Assembly: GCA_003134995.1 (NCBI GenBank)
Contig: PLDC01000026.1
Location: 110,984-174,983, forward strand
DNA: 64,000 nucleotides
Source: Acidobacteriaceae bacterium
GTDB lineage: Bacteria > Acidobacteriota > Terriglobia > Terriglobales > Acidobacteriaceae
Direction: 5' to 3'
Shown here piece after piece: positions 27,623-36,900 of the stretch (position 1 is the stretch's first letter; each line of letters begins with the position of its first letter). The position numbers were made by a program, and so were the translations under genes. The notes beneath the pieces were generated by a model, which ran no database searches, was not told the origin of the DNA, and was given only the letters and a program-made list of their open reading frames with translations.

Positions 27623-28984
27623 CTATACAAGCTGTGCTACTGCGCCTTTCTTGTCGCACACAGCAGCCAGTGCGGATTCGAGCACGCCTAGCCCTTCGTC
27701 GATTTGCTCGTTGGTCGCTACCAGCGGGACCAGGATGCGGATCACGTTCGAGTAGGAACCTGCCGTGATTGTGATCAGGCCGTGCTCGTAGCAGTATTGC
27801 GTGATCTGTTTGGTTTCGTCCGTTGCTGGAGTTTTCGATTCTGGCGACTTCACGAGTTCGATGGCTTGCATTCCGCCGAGGCCGCGTACGTCGCCTACGA
27901 TCGGCCAACGGCGTTGCCACTCGCGGGCACGGCGCTGGAAGCGGTCTCCGAGTTCGTTGGCGCGCGCGAGCAGATTTGTCTTTTCAAACAGATCGAGTGT
28001 TGCTAGCGCTGCGGCGCACGACAGCGGATTGCCGGCGAAGGTGCCACCCAACCCGCCTGCGGCGGGGGCGTCCATGATTTCGGCGCGGCCGGTTACTGCG
28101 GCTAGCGGCAAGCCCCCGCCTAACGATTTTGCGGTGACGATCAGGTCGGGTTCGATGCCGTAGTGCTCGCTGGCAAACATTCGGCCGGTGCGTCCGAAGC
28201 CGGATTGCACTTCGTCGGCGATGAAGAGGATGCCGTGCTTGTGGCAGAGCTCGATCAACACTTTGAAGTAGTCGGGCGGCGGCGCGATGAATCCACCTTC
28301 GCCCATTACCGGTTCGGCGATCACTGCCGCTACTTCTTCATTGGCTACTACGCGCTTGAACGTATCTTCGAGATGGCGCGCGCAGAAGAGATCGCACGAT
28401 GGATATTTCAAGTTGTAGGAGCAGCGATAGCAGTAGGCGAACGGGACTCGATAGACCTCGCCGGGGAACGGCGCGAATCCACCTTTGTAGGGATGCGTCT
28501 TGCTGGTGAGCGCTAGCGTCATCATGGTGCGGCCATGGAATGCGTCTTCGAACGCGATGATCGCCGGACGCTTGGTATAGGCGCGGGCGATCTTGACGGC
28601 GTTCTCGACAGCTTCGGCTCCGCTGTTCACGAAGAGCGTCTTCTTGGCGAACTTGCCTGGGGTTACTTCATTCATGCGCTCGGCGAGTTTCACATAGCTT
28701 TCGTAAGGCGTGACCTGGACGCACATGTGAAGGAAGTTATCGAGTTGACTCTGGATGGCTTCAACGACCGCTTCCTGGCGATGGCCAGCGTTGGCGCAGC
28801 CGATGCCTCCGGCGAAATCGATGTAGCGGTTGCCGTCTACGTCTTCGAGCCATGCGTCTTGGGCTTTGGCTACGTAGATAGGCGTGCCGTGAGACAGGCC
28901 GCGGGGCACGGCTTTCGCGCGGCGCTCGCTGAGCGCTTTGGATTTCGGGCCGGGGATTTCGGTGTTGATTCGAATTGTGCTCAT
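27623..28984 (-). CDS. gabT: 4-aminobutyrate aminotransferase
   Basis: 453 residues. Transfers the amino group of GABA to 2-oxoglutarate, giving succinate semialdehyde. Motifs: NSGAEAVENAVKIAR (120-134), FHGRTMM (149), EPVMGEGGF (224), ADEVQSGFGRTGRMF (Asp257), PLP Lys286 in VTAKSLGGGLPLAA. A four-cysteine segment YCYRCSYNLKYPSC..FC (Cys 185, 188, 197, 201) occurs as in archaeal and thermophile relatives. It follows the aldehyde dehydrogenase that could supply GABA from 4-aminobutanal. No succinate-semialdehyde dehydrogenase other than the two dehydrogenases here is in view. Confidence 0.92.
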   Translation of the reverse strand: MSTIRINTEIPGPKSKALSERRAKAVPRGLSHGTPIYVAKAQDAWLEDVDGNRYIDFAGGIGCANAGHRQEAVVEAIQSQLDNFLHMCVQVTPYESYVKLAERMNEVTPGKFAKKTLFVNSGAEAVENAVKIARAYTKRPAIIAFEDAFHGRTMMTLALTSKTHPYKGGFAPFPGEVYRVPFAYCYRCSYNLKYPSCDLFCARHLEDTFKRVVANEEVAAVIAEPVMGEGGFIAPPPDYFKVLIELCHKHGILFIADEVQSGFGRTGRMFASEHYGIEPDLIVTAKSLGGGLPLAAVTGRAEIMDAPAAGGLGGTFAGNPLSCAAALATLDLFEKTNLLARANELGDRFQRRAREWQRRWPIVGDVRGLGGMQAIELVKSPESKTPATDETKQITQYCYEHGLITITAGSYSNVIRILVPLVATNEQIDEGLGVLESALAAVCDKKGAVAQLV

Positions 28985-29055
28985 TTCAAATTCTCGTTAG
29001 AACTCCCTGACGCGGTTGTGGCGCTGCACAAGACAGCAGGTCCTTCGACTGCGGT

Positions 29056-29085
29056 TGATCGTCGCGCTTGGGCGCGACGATCAAT
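29056..29085. repeat. 13-bp-stem intergenic hairpin repeat
   Basis: TTGATCGTCGCGC (29056-29068) and GCGCGACGATCAA (29073-29085) with a TTGG loop, flanked by GGTCCTTCGACTGC and CTCAGGATGACA. The left flank recurs inverted near 23769-23784 (GCAGTCGAAGGACC). It lies between gabT and the aldehyde dehydrogenase and could end or pause transcription. Confidence 0.6.
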
Positions 29086-29129
29086 CCTCGCTCAGGATGA
29101 CAAGGGTTGGGAGAGCGTCTCTTCATTCC

Positions 29130-30611
29130 TCAATACCAAGCAATCGGTGCTTCGTTCAGATTGATGTAGACCTGTTTCGTTTCGAGGTATTCTTCGATGC
29201 CCCAGGGGCCTAGTTCGCGGCCGAAGCCGGATTGTTTGTAGCCGCCCCATGGGGCTTCTACGTAGGTTGGTTGCATGTGATTTACCCAGACTACGCCTGC
29301 GCGCAGGGCTTTTACGGCGCGCATGGCTTTGAAGATGTCTCTGGTCCAAACGGCGGCGGCTAATCCGTAGGGTGAATCGTTGGCGATCTTTAACGCGTCT
29401 TTTTCATCTTCAAATGGAATGACCGCTGCAACGGGGCCAAAGATTTCTTCGCGGGCAATGCGGGCAGAGTTGGTTACATCGGAGAAGATTGTGGGCTGCA
29501 CGTAATAGCCTTTGCCCATTTTCTCGGGGCGTCCTCCACCTGAGGCCAGCGTCGCTTCTTTCTTGCCGATCTCGATGTAGGAGTTGACGCGGTCGTACTG
29601 CTCTTTGCTGACCAGCGGTCCCATCTTTGTATCGCGATCGAGCGGCGGGCCGAGTTTGATCTTCTTTGCTTTTTCGGTCATGGCTTCGACGAAGTTTTTG
29701 TAGATCGATTTCTGAACCAGGATTCGGCTTCCGGCGGAGCAGACTTCGCCTTGATTAATGAAGACTCCGAAGAGCGCGCCGTCGATGGCGGCTTCGAAGT
29801 CAGCGTCGGCAAAGAAGATGTTGGGCGACTTGCCTCCGAGTTCGAGAGTGACGCGCTTTACCGTGTCAGCGGCCTGTTTCACGATGATCTTGCCGACGGC
29901 AGCGCTGCCGGTGAATGCGATCTTGTTTACGTCGGGATGCTGGACGAGCGGAGCGCCGCAGGTTTCTCCGAAGCCGGTGATGATGTTGACTACGCCCGGG
30001 GGCAGGCCGCAGTCGGCGAAGTAGTTGGCGAATTCCAGCGCGGTTAGCGGCGTTTGCTCGGCGGGCTTTAGCACGCAGGTGCAACCGGCGGCGATGGCAG
30101 GTGCTAGTTTCCATGCGGCCATGAGGAGCGGATAGTTCCACGGAATGATTTGTCCGGCGATGCCTACTGGTTCTTTTAGCGAGAGAGACATTGCGTTGTC
30201 GGGGACGGGATTTACGTAGCCGACAACTTTTGTGGCTAAGCCGCCGTAGTATTCGAAGCAGGTAGCGGCGTCGTTGATGTCGAACTCGGCCTCGACGATG
30301 GGCTTGCCAGTGTTGCGGCATTCGAGTTCGGCTAGCGCGGCGAGATTGGCGCGGATCTTTTCTGTAAGGCGGAACAAGACTCGGCCGCGCTCCTGTGCGG
30401 TAGTGGTTGCCCATGGTCCTTCTTCAAATGCGGCTTTGGCCGCGGCCACGGCGCGGTTAACGTCTTCGGCATTCGCGTCGGGGACTTGGGCTATGACTTC
30501 TTCTGTTGAGGGATCATAGACGGGGAAGGTTTTCGCGGAGTTGCTCGCGGTCCATTCTCCGTTGATGTACATCTGATAAGTCTTCACTTCGGTTGTGACT
30601 CCGCCGGGCAT
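29130..30611 (-). CDS. NAD-dependent aldehyde dehydrogenase (betaine/aminobutyraldehyde type)
   Basis: 493 residues. Catalytic residues are in place: Asn159 (PWNYPLL), general base Glu257 (TLELGGKSPN) and nucleophile Cys291 (QGEVCSAGSR). Sequence style is that of BetB/GbsA and of amino-aldehyde dehydrogenases (PuuC, KauB), e.g. GFGRELGPWGIEEYLETKQVYI at the C-terminus in part. Given the neighbouring gabT and polyamine transport genes, oxidation of 4-aminobutanal to GABA and 3-aminopropanal to beta-alanine is the likely job; betaine aldehyde is an alternative. ATG 30611 is the start used. Confidence 0.9.
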   Translation of the reverse strand: MPGGVTTEVKTYQMYINGEWTASNSAKTFPVYDPSTEEVIAQVPDANAEDVNRAVAAAKAAFEEGPWATTTAQERGRVLFRLTEKIRANLAALAELECRNTGKPIVEAEFDINDAATCFEYYGGLATKVVGYVNPVPDNAMSLSLKEPVGIAGQIIPWNYPLLMAAWKLAPAIAAGCTCVLKPAEQTPLTALEFANYFADCGLPPGVVNIITGFGETCGAPLVQHPDVNKIAFTGSAAVGKIIVKQAADTVKRVTLELGGKSPNIFFADADFEAAIDGALFGVFINQGEVCSAGSRILVQKSIYKNFVEAMTEKAKKIKLGPPLDRDTKMGPLVSKEQYDRVNSYIEIGKKEATLASGGGRPEKMGKGYYVQPTIFSDVTNSARIAREEIFGPVAAVIPFEDEKDALKIANDSPYGLAAAVWTRDIFKAMRAVKALRAGVVWVNHMQPTYVEAPWGGYKQSGFGRELGPWGIEEYLETKQVYINLNEAPIAWY

Positions 30612-30870
30612 TGTTGTCTACCTCCTGGATACCTCGGGGCTGAAGAGTGCGCGTCAGAACTGCTCTTCCGCCCCTTCGGGGCTTGCTCGTCTCCCACATT
30701 CTACCCACGGCTTGCGCCGTGGGCTGCATTCTGACGCCGCTTCGCGGCTGAACCGCTGAACTTCATTCCACCGCGAGGGCGCGAATCCAGTTCTCACGCG
30801 CATTCTAAAGCCCCAAAAACTTACTCGTGCTTAACGGCACAACTAAAGTCGTGCCCTTCCCAATCTCTGA
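30612..30870. repeat. cluster of intergenic hairpins and a short direct repeat
   Basis: A 259-base gap without a gene. It contains CCCACGGC-TTGC-GCCGTGGG (30704-30723) followed closely by GCCGC-TTC-GCGGC (30736-30748), plus a CCCC-TTC-GGGG hairpin near 30672. At 30836-30903 two imperfect units ACTAAAGTCGTGCCCTTCCC and ACTACCGTCGTGTCCTTCCC follow each other, the second running into the end of the permease gene. Confidence 0.6.
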
Positions 30871-32304
30871 TCACAGTGGCGCGACTACCGTCGTGTCCTT
30901 CCCTAACCCTTGTACAGTTTTGTGGCGGCCGTAGACGAAGAAGAAGAATGCGGCCAGGCCGATGAAGAAGAGCGTGCCGCCGAACATCCATAATTCGTAG
31001 GACCACAGCGATGTGATTTGCTGTGCGGGGAAGAACACGACTGCGCCGCCTAGAACAGTGGTCACGAGTCCACTGGTCCCGGCCAGGAAGAGCGTGGTGC
31101 GGCTGTACTGGCCGCGCGGAACGGGCTCGGTCACGGCGAACTTTACCAGCGCTGCGAACATGTAGGCAAAAGGAAAGAGCTGCAACACGACCGCAAGCGA
31201 AAGCAGTTTTTGAAAAGTTTCCTGCACGCCTGCGCCGGCGAAGTTCAAGATCACAAGCACTCCGGAGACGATGCCCTGAACGATCAGCGCCGCGTAGGGC
31301 GTGGCGTAGCGCGGATGAATGTTGCCGAGCCATGAGGGCATGTAGGAATCGAGGCCGGCGACGAAAGGGATGCGGGCGCAACCGCCGGTCCAGGCGGAAC
31401 CGATGCCTGCTACGGCGACGCTGAGCATGATGGCAAAGGGAATGGTGATCCAGGTGATGCCTACGCGAGCTCCCATTCCGCTGACCGCTTGCACCACGCC
31501 TTGCAGCACGTTGACGCTTTTGCCGACTGAGATCAGCAGCGTGAGAGTGACGGCTACATAGAGAGTGCCGGAGATCAGGCCGCCCCAGAAGACGGCGCCG
31601 GGAAGAGTGCGGGCGGGGTCGCGGATTTCGTCTCCCATGACGGACGCGAGCTCAAGGCCGACAAGACCGAAGCAGATTACGCCGAAGGAATTTAGAACGA
31701 AGCGCGGGTTGGCGGGGACTTTGAAATCGGCGGCGGTGATGCCGGTGCCGAAGCGCGACCAGATCACGATGCCGAGTCCGATGAGAACCGCAGCGGCGAT
31801 GAAGGTGCCGATGGCGCCGAGGTTGTTGATCCACTTGCCGACGCCGAGGCCGAGAATGTTGAGCAGCGTGAGGAGAGCGAGCAGCGCCAGTGAAACGGAT
31901 GCAGCGAAGAGCTTGTTGTCGGCCAGGCCTTGATGGCCGGTGCCGAGTACGTAGACGGAGACGCCGACGAAGTACAGCATGACGGTCGGCACGTAGAGCA
32001 TGTTGTTGGTCCAGTAGCACCAGCCGGAGAGGAATCCGTGGAAGTCGCCGAAGACTTCTTTGGCCCAGAGATAGACTCCGCCTTCGCCGGGATAGCGATG
32101 CGCGAGTTCGATTACGGCGATGCCTTGCGGCCAGAAGAAGAGGATGAGGGAGATGAGCCAGAGCCAGATGGTTACGCCGCCGTTGGCCGCGATGGAGGGG
32201 ATCACGTTGAGGTTGAAGACGGCTACTACGAAGAGGAGGACTAGATCGCGGCGGCCTAGGGCGCGGATTAGGTGGGGCTGGGCGGGTTGGGCGGTGGTGG
32301 ACAT
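30871..32304 (-). CDS. APC-family amino acid/amine permease
   Basis: 477 residues with about 12-14 predicted membrane helices (e.g. RRDLVLLFVVAVFNLNVIPS, WLWLISLILFFWPQGIAVIE, LAVVLQLFPFAYMFAALV). The conserved GEGGVYLWAKEVFG loop after helix 2 is typical of the glutamate/GABA and amine branch of the APC superfamily. It is in the same orientation as the flanking amine-catabolic genes and could import putrescine, GABA or a related amino acid; the substrate cannot be fixed from sequence. Confidence 0.9.
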   Translation of the reverse strand: MSTTAQPAQPHLIRALGRRDLVLLFVVAVFNLNVIPSIAANGGVTIWLWLISLILFFWPQGIAVIELAHRYPGEGGVYLWAKEVFGDFHGFLSGWCYWTNNMLYVPTVMLYFVGVSVYVLGTGHQGLADNKLFAASVSLALLALLTLLNILGLGVGKWINNLGAIGTFIAAAVLIGLGIVIWSRFGTGITAADFKVPANPRFVLNSFGVICFGLVGLELASVMGDEIRDPARTLPGAVFWGGLISGTLYVAVTLTLLISVGKSVNVLQGVVQAVSGMGARVGITWITIPFAIMLSVAVAGIGSAWTGGCARIPFVAGLDSYMPSWLGNIHPRYATPYAALIVQGIVSGVLVILNFAGAGVQETFQKLLSLAVVLQLFPFAYMFAALVKFAVTEPVPRGQYSRTTLFLAGTSGLVTTVLGGAVVFFPAQQITSLWSYELWMFGGTLFFIGLAAFFFFVYGRHKTVQGLGKDTTVVAPL

Positions 32305-32309
32305 GATCA

Positions 32310-32410
32310 GGGGCTAGGGAGCTAGGGGTTAGGGGTAGCTGCTTGGGTCAGTTGTTGATGCAAGCCAGGCCAAGCCGCGAAACTGATCCTATCCCCTAAC
32401 CCCTGATCCC
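32310..32410. repeat. G-tract repeat with inverted copy (possible G-quadruplex)
   Basis: Four G-tracts at 32310-32335 (GGGG CTA GGG AGCTA GGGG TTA GGGG) are followed by C-tracts at 32393-32410. GGGGTTAGGGG (32325-32335) pairs exactly with CCCCTAACCCC (32393-32403). It fills the 110-base gap between the permease and aminomutase genes. A similar six-tract run lies at 56743-56780. Confidence 0.6.
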
Positions 32411-32415
32411 TTGTT

Positions 32416-33795
32416 CTAGTGTGCCGCCAGTGCTGGCTGGCCTGCTCGCTCTTGCTGCGCTTGCGCTAAGCTTGCTGCTATGTCGTCGAAGGCAGATAGA
32501 TGCTTGTCGATGTCTGCGTCTGTGTGCTGGACGGAGATGGTCCACTGCTCATCCCACCAGTAGGGCTGCGGCATTACGCCGCGGTTGACCATGCCGAACC
32601 AGTAGTGGCGCCAGAGGTCGATGTCGATCATGGTCCAGTCGCGGTAGTTGCGAATCTCTTTCGGATAGAACATCAGCGCGCCGTTGGCTCCGGCTTGCGC
32701 GATGTAGGCTTGCAGTCCGGATTTCGCGATGGTCTTGCGATATCCGTCGGCGAGTTTTTTGCCGAGCTTGTCGACGTGAGTGTAGTTGTCGCGCGTTAGG
32801 ACTCCGCGGAATGTCGCGAGACCAGCGGCCATGGAAACCGGATTCGTGTTGTAGGTGCCGCCGTGGAAGACTTTGTGTTGAGAGATGAGGTCCATCACGG
32901 ATTTGCTGGCGCCGAATGCGGCTAGCGGGAAACCTCCGCCAATCGATTTGGCGAGGCAGATCATGTCGGGCTTCACATTGAAATATTCGGACGCGCCGCC
33001 CCAGCCAAGTTTTGCACCGGTTTTTACTTCGTCGAAGATCAGGAGCGCACCGTTCTTCGTGGCGATTTCGCGAAGGGCTTGCAGGAAGCCGGGCTGCGGC
33101 ATGCAGAGGCCGACGTTCATGAGGATTGGTTCGAGAATGATCGCTGCGATTTCGCCGGGATTTTCTGAGAAGCGGCGCTCGACTGTGGCCATGTCGTTGA
33201 ATGTCGCGATGACGACGTTTGCGATTGCAGATTTCGGCACGCCTAAGCCGCCGGGAACGGATATGGGATTATCGATGTCGCCGAAGTCCGGAGCGTGTGG
33301 CTTTACGCTGACGAGGGCGGAGTCGTGCAATCCGTGATAAGCGCCTTCGAATTTAATGATCTTGTCGCGTCCGGTGGCAGCGCGGGCGAGGCGGATGGCG
33401 TGCATGGTGGCTTCGGTACCGCTGTTGCCGAAGCGGCACATCTCGACGGGGAAGCGCTTGCAGATTTCTTCGGCGAGTTCCCATTCCATGTCATGCGGCA
33501 TGCCGAACATGGTGCCGGTGGAAAGGCGCTTTTCAACTGCCTTCATAACCGCGGGATGGCAGTGCCCGGCCATGAGCGCGCCGAAGGTCAGATTGTGGTC
33601 GATGTATTCGTTGCCGTCGAGGTCGCGGAACTTGCTGCCGCCGGCGTCTTTTACGAAGATGGGCCAAGGATCGTAATAGCGATAGTTGCTGGCTACGCCG
33701 AGAGGAATTCGTTTAAGGTTTTTCTTGTGCGCTTCGGCGGATTTCGGCGTACGACGCTCGAAGGTGGCAAGCTCTTTTTGCAGATCGGGATACAT
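32416..33795 (-). CDS. glutamate-1-semialdehyde aminomutase-like class III aminotransferase
   Basis: 459 residues. PLP motifs FGNSGTEATMHAIRLAR (122-138), FDEVKTGAKLGWGG (Asp255) and Lys283 in LAKSIGGGFPLAAFG place it in the GSA-aminomutase branch. It is longer than true HemL (about 430) and has an extended N-terminus (MYPDLQKELATFERRTPKS), so it is probably not the tetrapyrrole enzyme. Its place among transaminases and a permease suggests action on another amino acid or amine. First gene of the minus-strand catabolic run, or preceded by the Oar receptor gene. Confidence 0.82.
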   Translation of the reverse strand: MYPDLQKELATFERRTPKSAEAHKKNLKRIPLGVASNYRYYDPWPIFVKDAGGSKFRDLDGNEYIDHNLTFGALMAGHCHPAVMKAVEKRLSTGTMFGMPHDMEWELAEEICKRFPVEMCRFGNSGTEATMHAIRLARAATGRDKIIKFEGAYHGLHDSALVSVKPHAPDFGDIDNPISVPGGLGVPKSAIANVVIATFNDMATVERRFSENPGEIAAIILEPILMNVGLCMPQPGFLQALREIATKNGALLIFDEVKTGAKLGWGGASEYFNVKPDMICLAKSIGGGFPLAAFGASKSVMDLISQHKVFHGGTYNTNPVSMAAGLATFRGVLTRDNYTHVDKLGKKLADGYRKTIAKSGLQAYIAQAGANGALMFYPKEIRNYRDWTMIDIDLWRHYWFGMVNRGVMPQPYWWDEQWTISVQHTDADIDKHLSAFDDIAASLAQAQQERAGQPALAAH

Positions 33796-33857
33796 CGAAT
33801 TGCTCCAGAGAAACTCAAGCCGGCAGTTTCTTGATATAGACGCGGGCCATTAGAATG

Positions 33858-33880
33858 CCGGGACGGGCGGGCCGTCCCGG
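33858..33880. repeat. 9-bp-stem hairpin
   Basis: CCGGGACGG-GCGGG-CCGTCCCGG in the gap between the Oar receptor gene and the aminomutase gene, both read leftward. It could terminate the receptor transcript; there is no T-tract. Confidence 0.5.
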
Positions 33881-33900
33881 GGCTTAGCTCCACTATCTTA

Positions 33901-33935
33901 CTCTTCCATACTAGAACTACTCTTCCATACTAGAA
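33901..33935. repeat. 19-base tandem duplication across the receptor stop codon
   Basis: CTCTTCCATACTAGAA occurs at 33901-33916 and again at 33920-33935, period 19. The second copy contains the TAG stop of the receptor gene and its last codons. Confidence 0.8.
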
Positions 33936-36900
33936 GTAGAACTTTAGACCAAACTGCATCAGGCGGGGATCTTTGACCTGAGTGACCTGGCCAAACTGCG
34001 CGCCGTCGGTGCTATCGCCGTCCGGGTTATAGAACTGCGTGTGGTTGAAGACATTGAACGTTTCTGCGCGAAATTCCATGTGCATACGCTCATTAAAGGG
34101 AATGAGTTTTACCAGGGCAAAGTCGGTTTCGCTAATTCCCGGTCCGCAGCAGATGGTACGGGGCGCGCTGCCCACGTAGCCGAACACACCGTTCTCGGTG
34201 AAAATCGAAGTCTGACTGGCGGGGGTATTGAAATAGTAGTTTCCGTTGCTTTGCGGCCTTTGCCACGTAAAGGGGCCGACCTGATTGGGTTCGCCCGGAA
34301 GTTCGAAGTCGAAACTGTTCATCAGCTCGTTGTCGGATTCTGACGTGATGCGAATGGGAAATCCGGTCTGGTAGGTAGTGATGCCGGAGACGGCCCAGTC
34401 ATCGAACAGTTTCCCGGCAACGCCGCTGTATTTTCTTACCGGCAGGTTCCAGAGATAACTAAGGACGAAGCGGTGACGCGCGTCAAAGAGCGAGAGCGAA
34501 CGGTTGTTGGCGCCGGGAAGAGGATTGAGAATTCCTTCGAAGCTGGAAGCCTCGTCGATCGACTTGCTGAAGGTGTAGGCGGCGGTGAACTGCAAGCCGT
34601 GGACAAACCGCTTGTCCAGCGAGACCTGGAGCGAGTTGTAAGCGGAATTGGCAATCGTGTCCTGGGCAAAGATGCTGCTGAACACCGGAACTCCGTTGAC
34701 GGGACAGCCCAGGCCGGATAAAGGATCGCATTGCGGCGACGAGTAGGGGCGCAAACCTACCAGGGTGATGCCGTTGGGGCCGACCGTTGTGTTGGCCGGG
34801 ATCACGGAGTTGTTCTGAGCGTAAGGCAAGTGCAGAGGCACCGGCAGGACTGTGCCCGGCGGGATAAAGAAAGGGCTGTCTTCGGTAAATTGGCCGCACG
34901 TGCCCGCACCCAGAATGGAATCAAGGTCGAGGCAGGTCTGCGGGTTTGAGTAGTTCACATCATGAGTAGCCAGCAGGCGATGCCCCTGGGTGCCCACGTA
35001 GCTGACTTCCAGCTTCATATCTCTGGTCAGTTCTCGCTCGACAGTGAAGTTGTACTGAGCGGAATACTGCGTGCGCATGTGCGGCTGGAAATCGCCAAAG
35101 AGAAGGATGGGCTCGAATGTCGCCCAATCCACCTGACTTCCTCGCGCGGGGTTGAGGACTCCATTAAACGGATTCAGATACGTGGTGGCGCCGTCCTGGC
35201 CCAAAAAGGGCTGGTTAAACTGTGTCTCATAGACAAAGGTGCTTCCGCCGAAGGGAGGCTCAGCGCCGAATTGTTCCAGGACAAGCTGCTCGACCGGGTT
35301 ATAGAAGAGGCCCCAACCGGCGCGAATGCTGGTCTTGCCGGAGTTGCCGGGACTCCAGGCGATGCCGATGCGGGGAGCGAATGCCTTGTAATAGGTTTGG
35401 GTCATGCCGGGTGGAATATGGGCGTCGCCGGGAACGACTAATCCGACCGCATCCTGCGAAGTGCAATCGGTGTTGGGACCTCCACAAGGGTACACAGTAG
35501 AGTCTTGGCCGGGGCGGAAAGTCTGAACATGCTGAGCGACATCCGCCAGAGGGGTGGTCAGTTCCCATCGCAAGCCGTAGTTCAGTGTGAGATTTGGTTT
35601 TATCTTCCAGCTATCCTGCGCGTACAGATAGAGGCCAGTGTTGCGGACGTATTCGACTTGCCCCGAACCTTGTCCGAATTGATCGGGAAGGCCCAACAAA
35701 AAATTGGGGTACAGATTGGCTGCACCTACATCGTTCGGCCCTCCGCCGTAGTAGTCGAAGGTTCCGTTCACGTTGTAGTAGAGAAACTGGTTGAATTGTT
35801 GACGGCGAAAATCCACTCCGAATTTGAAGGTGTGGACGCCTGAGACCTTCGTGAGGCTGTCGGCCCACTGGAAAGAATTCCCAGTTTGAGGAAGCTCCCC
35901 TTCGGAATCGTTGCCGAGGTCGAATCCTCCCGCAATGGAGATAGCGGGAAGTCCTTCGCGGTTAGGGCCAAGGAAGGGATGGATGCCGTAGACGTTGCTG
36001 GCAACGTCCCCATAAAAACAAGGTGGGGTCCCGGTCACGCTGGTAAGCCAGGAGGGCGCGGTCGGGCAGGAGTTTTGCACCAGTTCGGTATTTTCCGGGT
36101 GCTGGAACGTCTGTTGAGCCTCGCGGTTGTAGTTGAAACGCGCTTCGTTCACCGTGTTGTTGTTGATCGTCCAGGTATGGGAAAGATTCCACTGCTGGAT
36201 GCGCTGCGCGATAATGCTGCCAAAGCCGGGGACATCGGCTCCCGTCAGTTCAAAGTTCGCAAAGGGCTGCACTATGCGCTCGTCGTCGAAATAGTAATAA
36301 ATGCTCAGGTTCTGTTTGTCATTGATCCTGTGGTCGACCTTAACGGTTAACTGGTCTCCGCGCGTCGGCTGGGTCGGAACAGTCGTGATGAGATTACCGT
36401 CGTTGGGCGCCTGCGGAACAAACTGCAATAGATCAACCGCGGTGGAGTCCATGCAGGCGAGCGGGATCTGGCTGTTGGGAAAGATGTTTGCGTAGGCTGC
36501 GCCGTCTGAAATCGCTCCGCCTCCGATAGCGGTATTGGCTGCCTGGCAGCCCGGACGGCTGGTCAGGATCGCGGAGTTATTCAGCGTCCCGGTAAATGGC
36601 GAGGCGCCGGCGCCAGTAACAGGATTCACATCCGAAAAGTCCGCAACGATCTGGCCGTTCACCAGGTTGGTAGGCGATGGAGTTTCCTGAGAACTGGGCA
36701 CAGTAACGGCAGGAGAAAGAATGCCCTGGCGGATGCGCCGGCCTTCGTAGGAAGCAAAGAAGAATGTTCGATCCTTCTTGATGGGCCCGCCAAACGTCCC
36801 GCCGAACTGATTCTGATTAAACTGAGGCTTTGCGCAAGGTAGGCCTTCAGCACCGGTAAAGCAGTATTCATTGGCATTGAGCACCTTGTTGCGAAAAAAC

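Noticed and set aside
32416..33795. True HemL (heme pathway) assignment for the aminomutase-like gene
   Set aside because: It is longer than HemL, has a distinct N-terminus and lies among amine-catabolic genes rather than heme genes.
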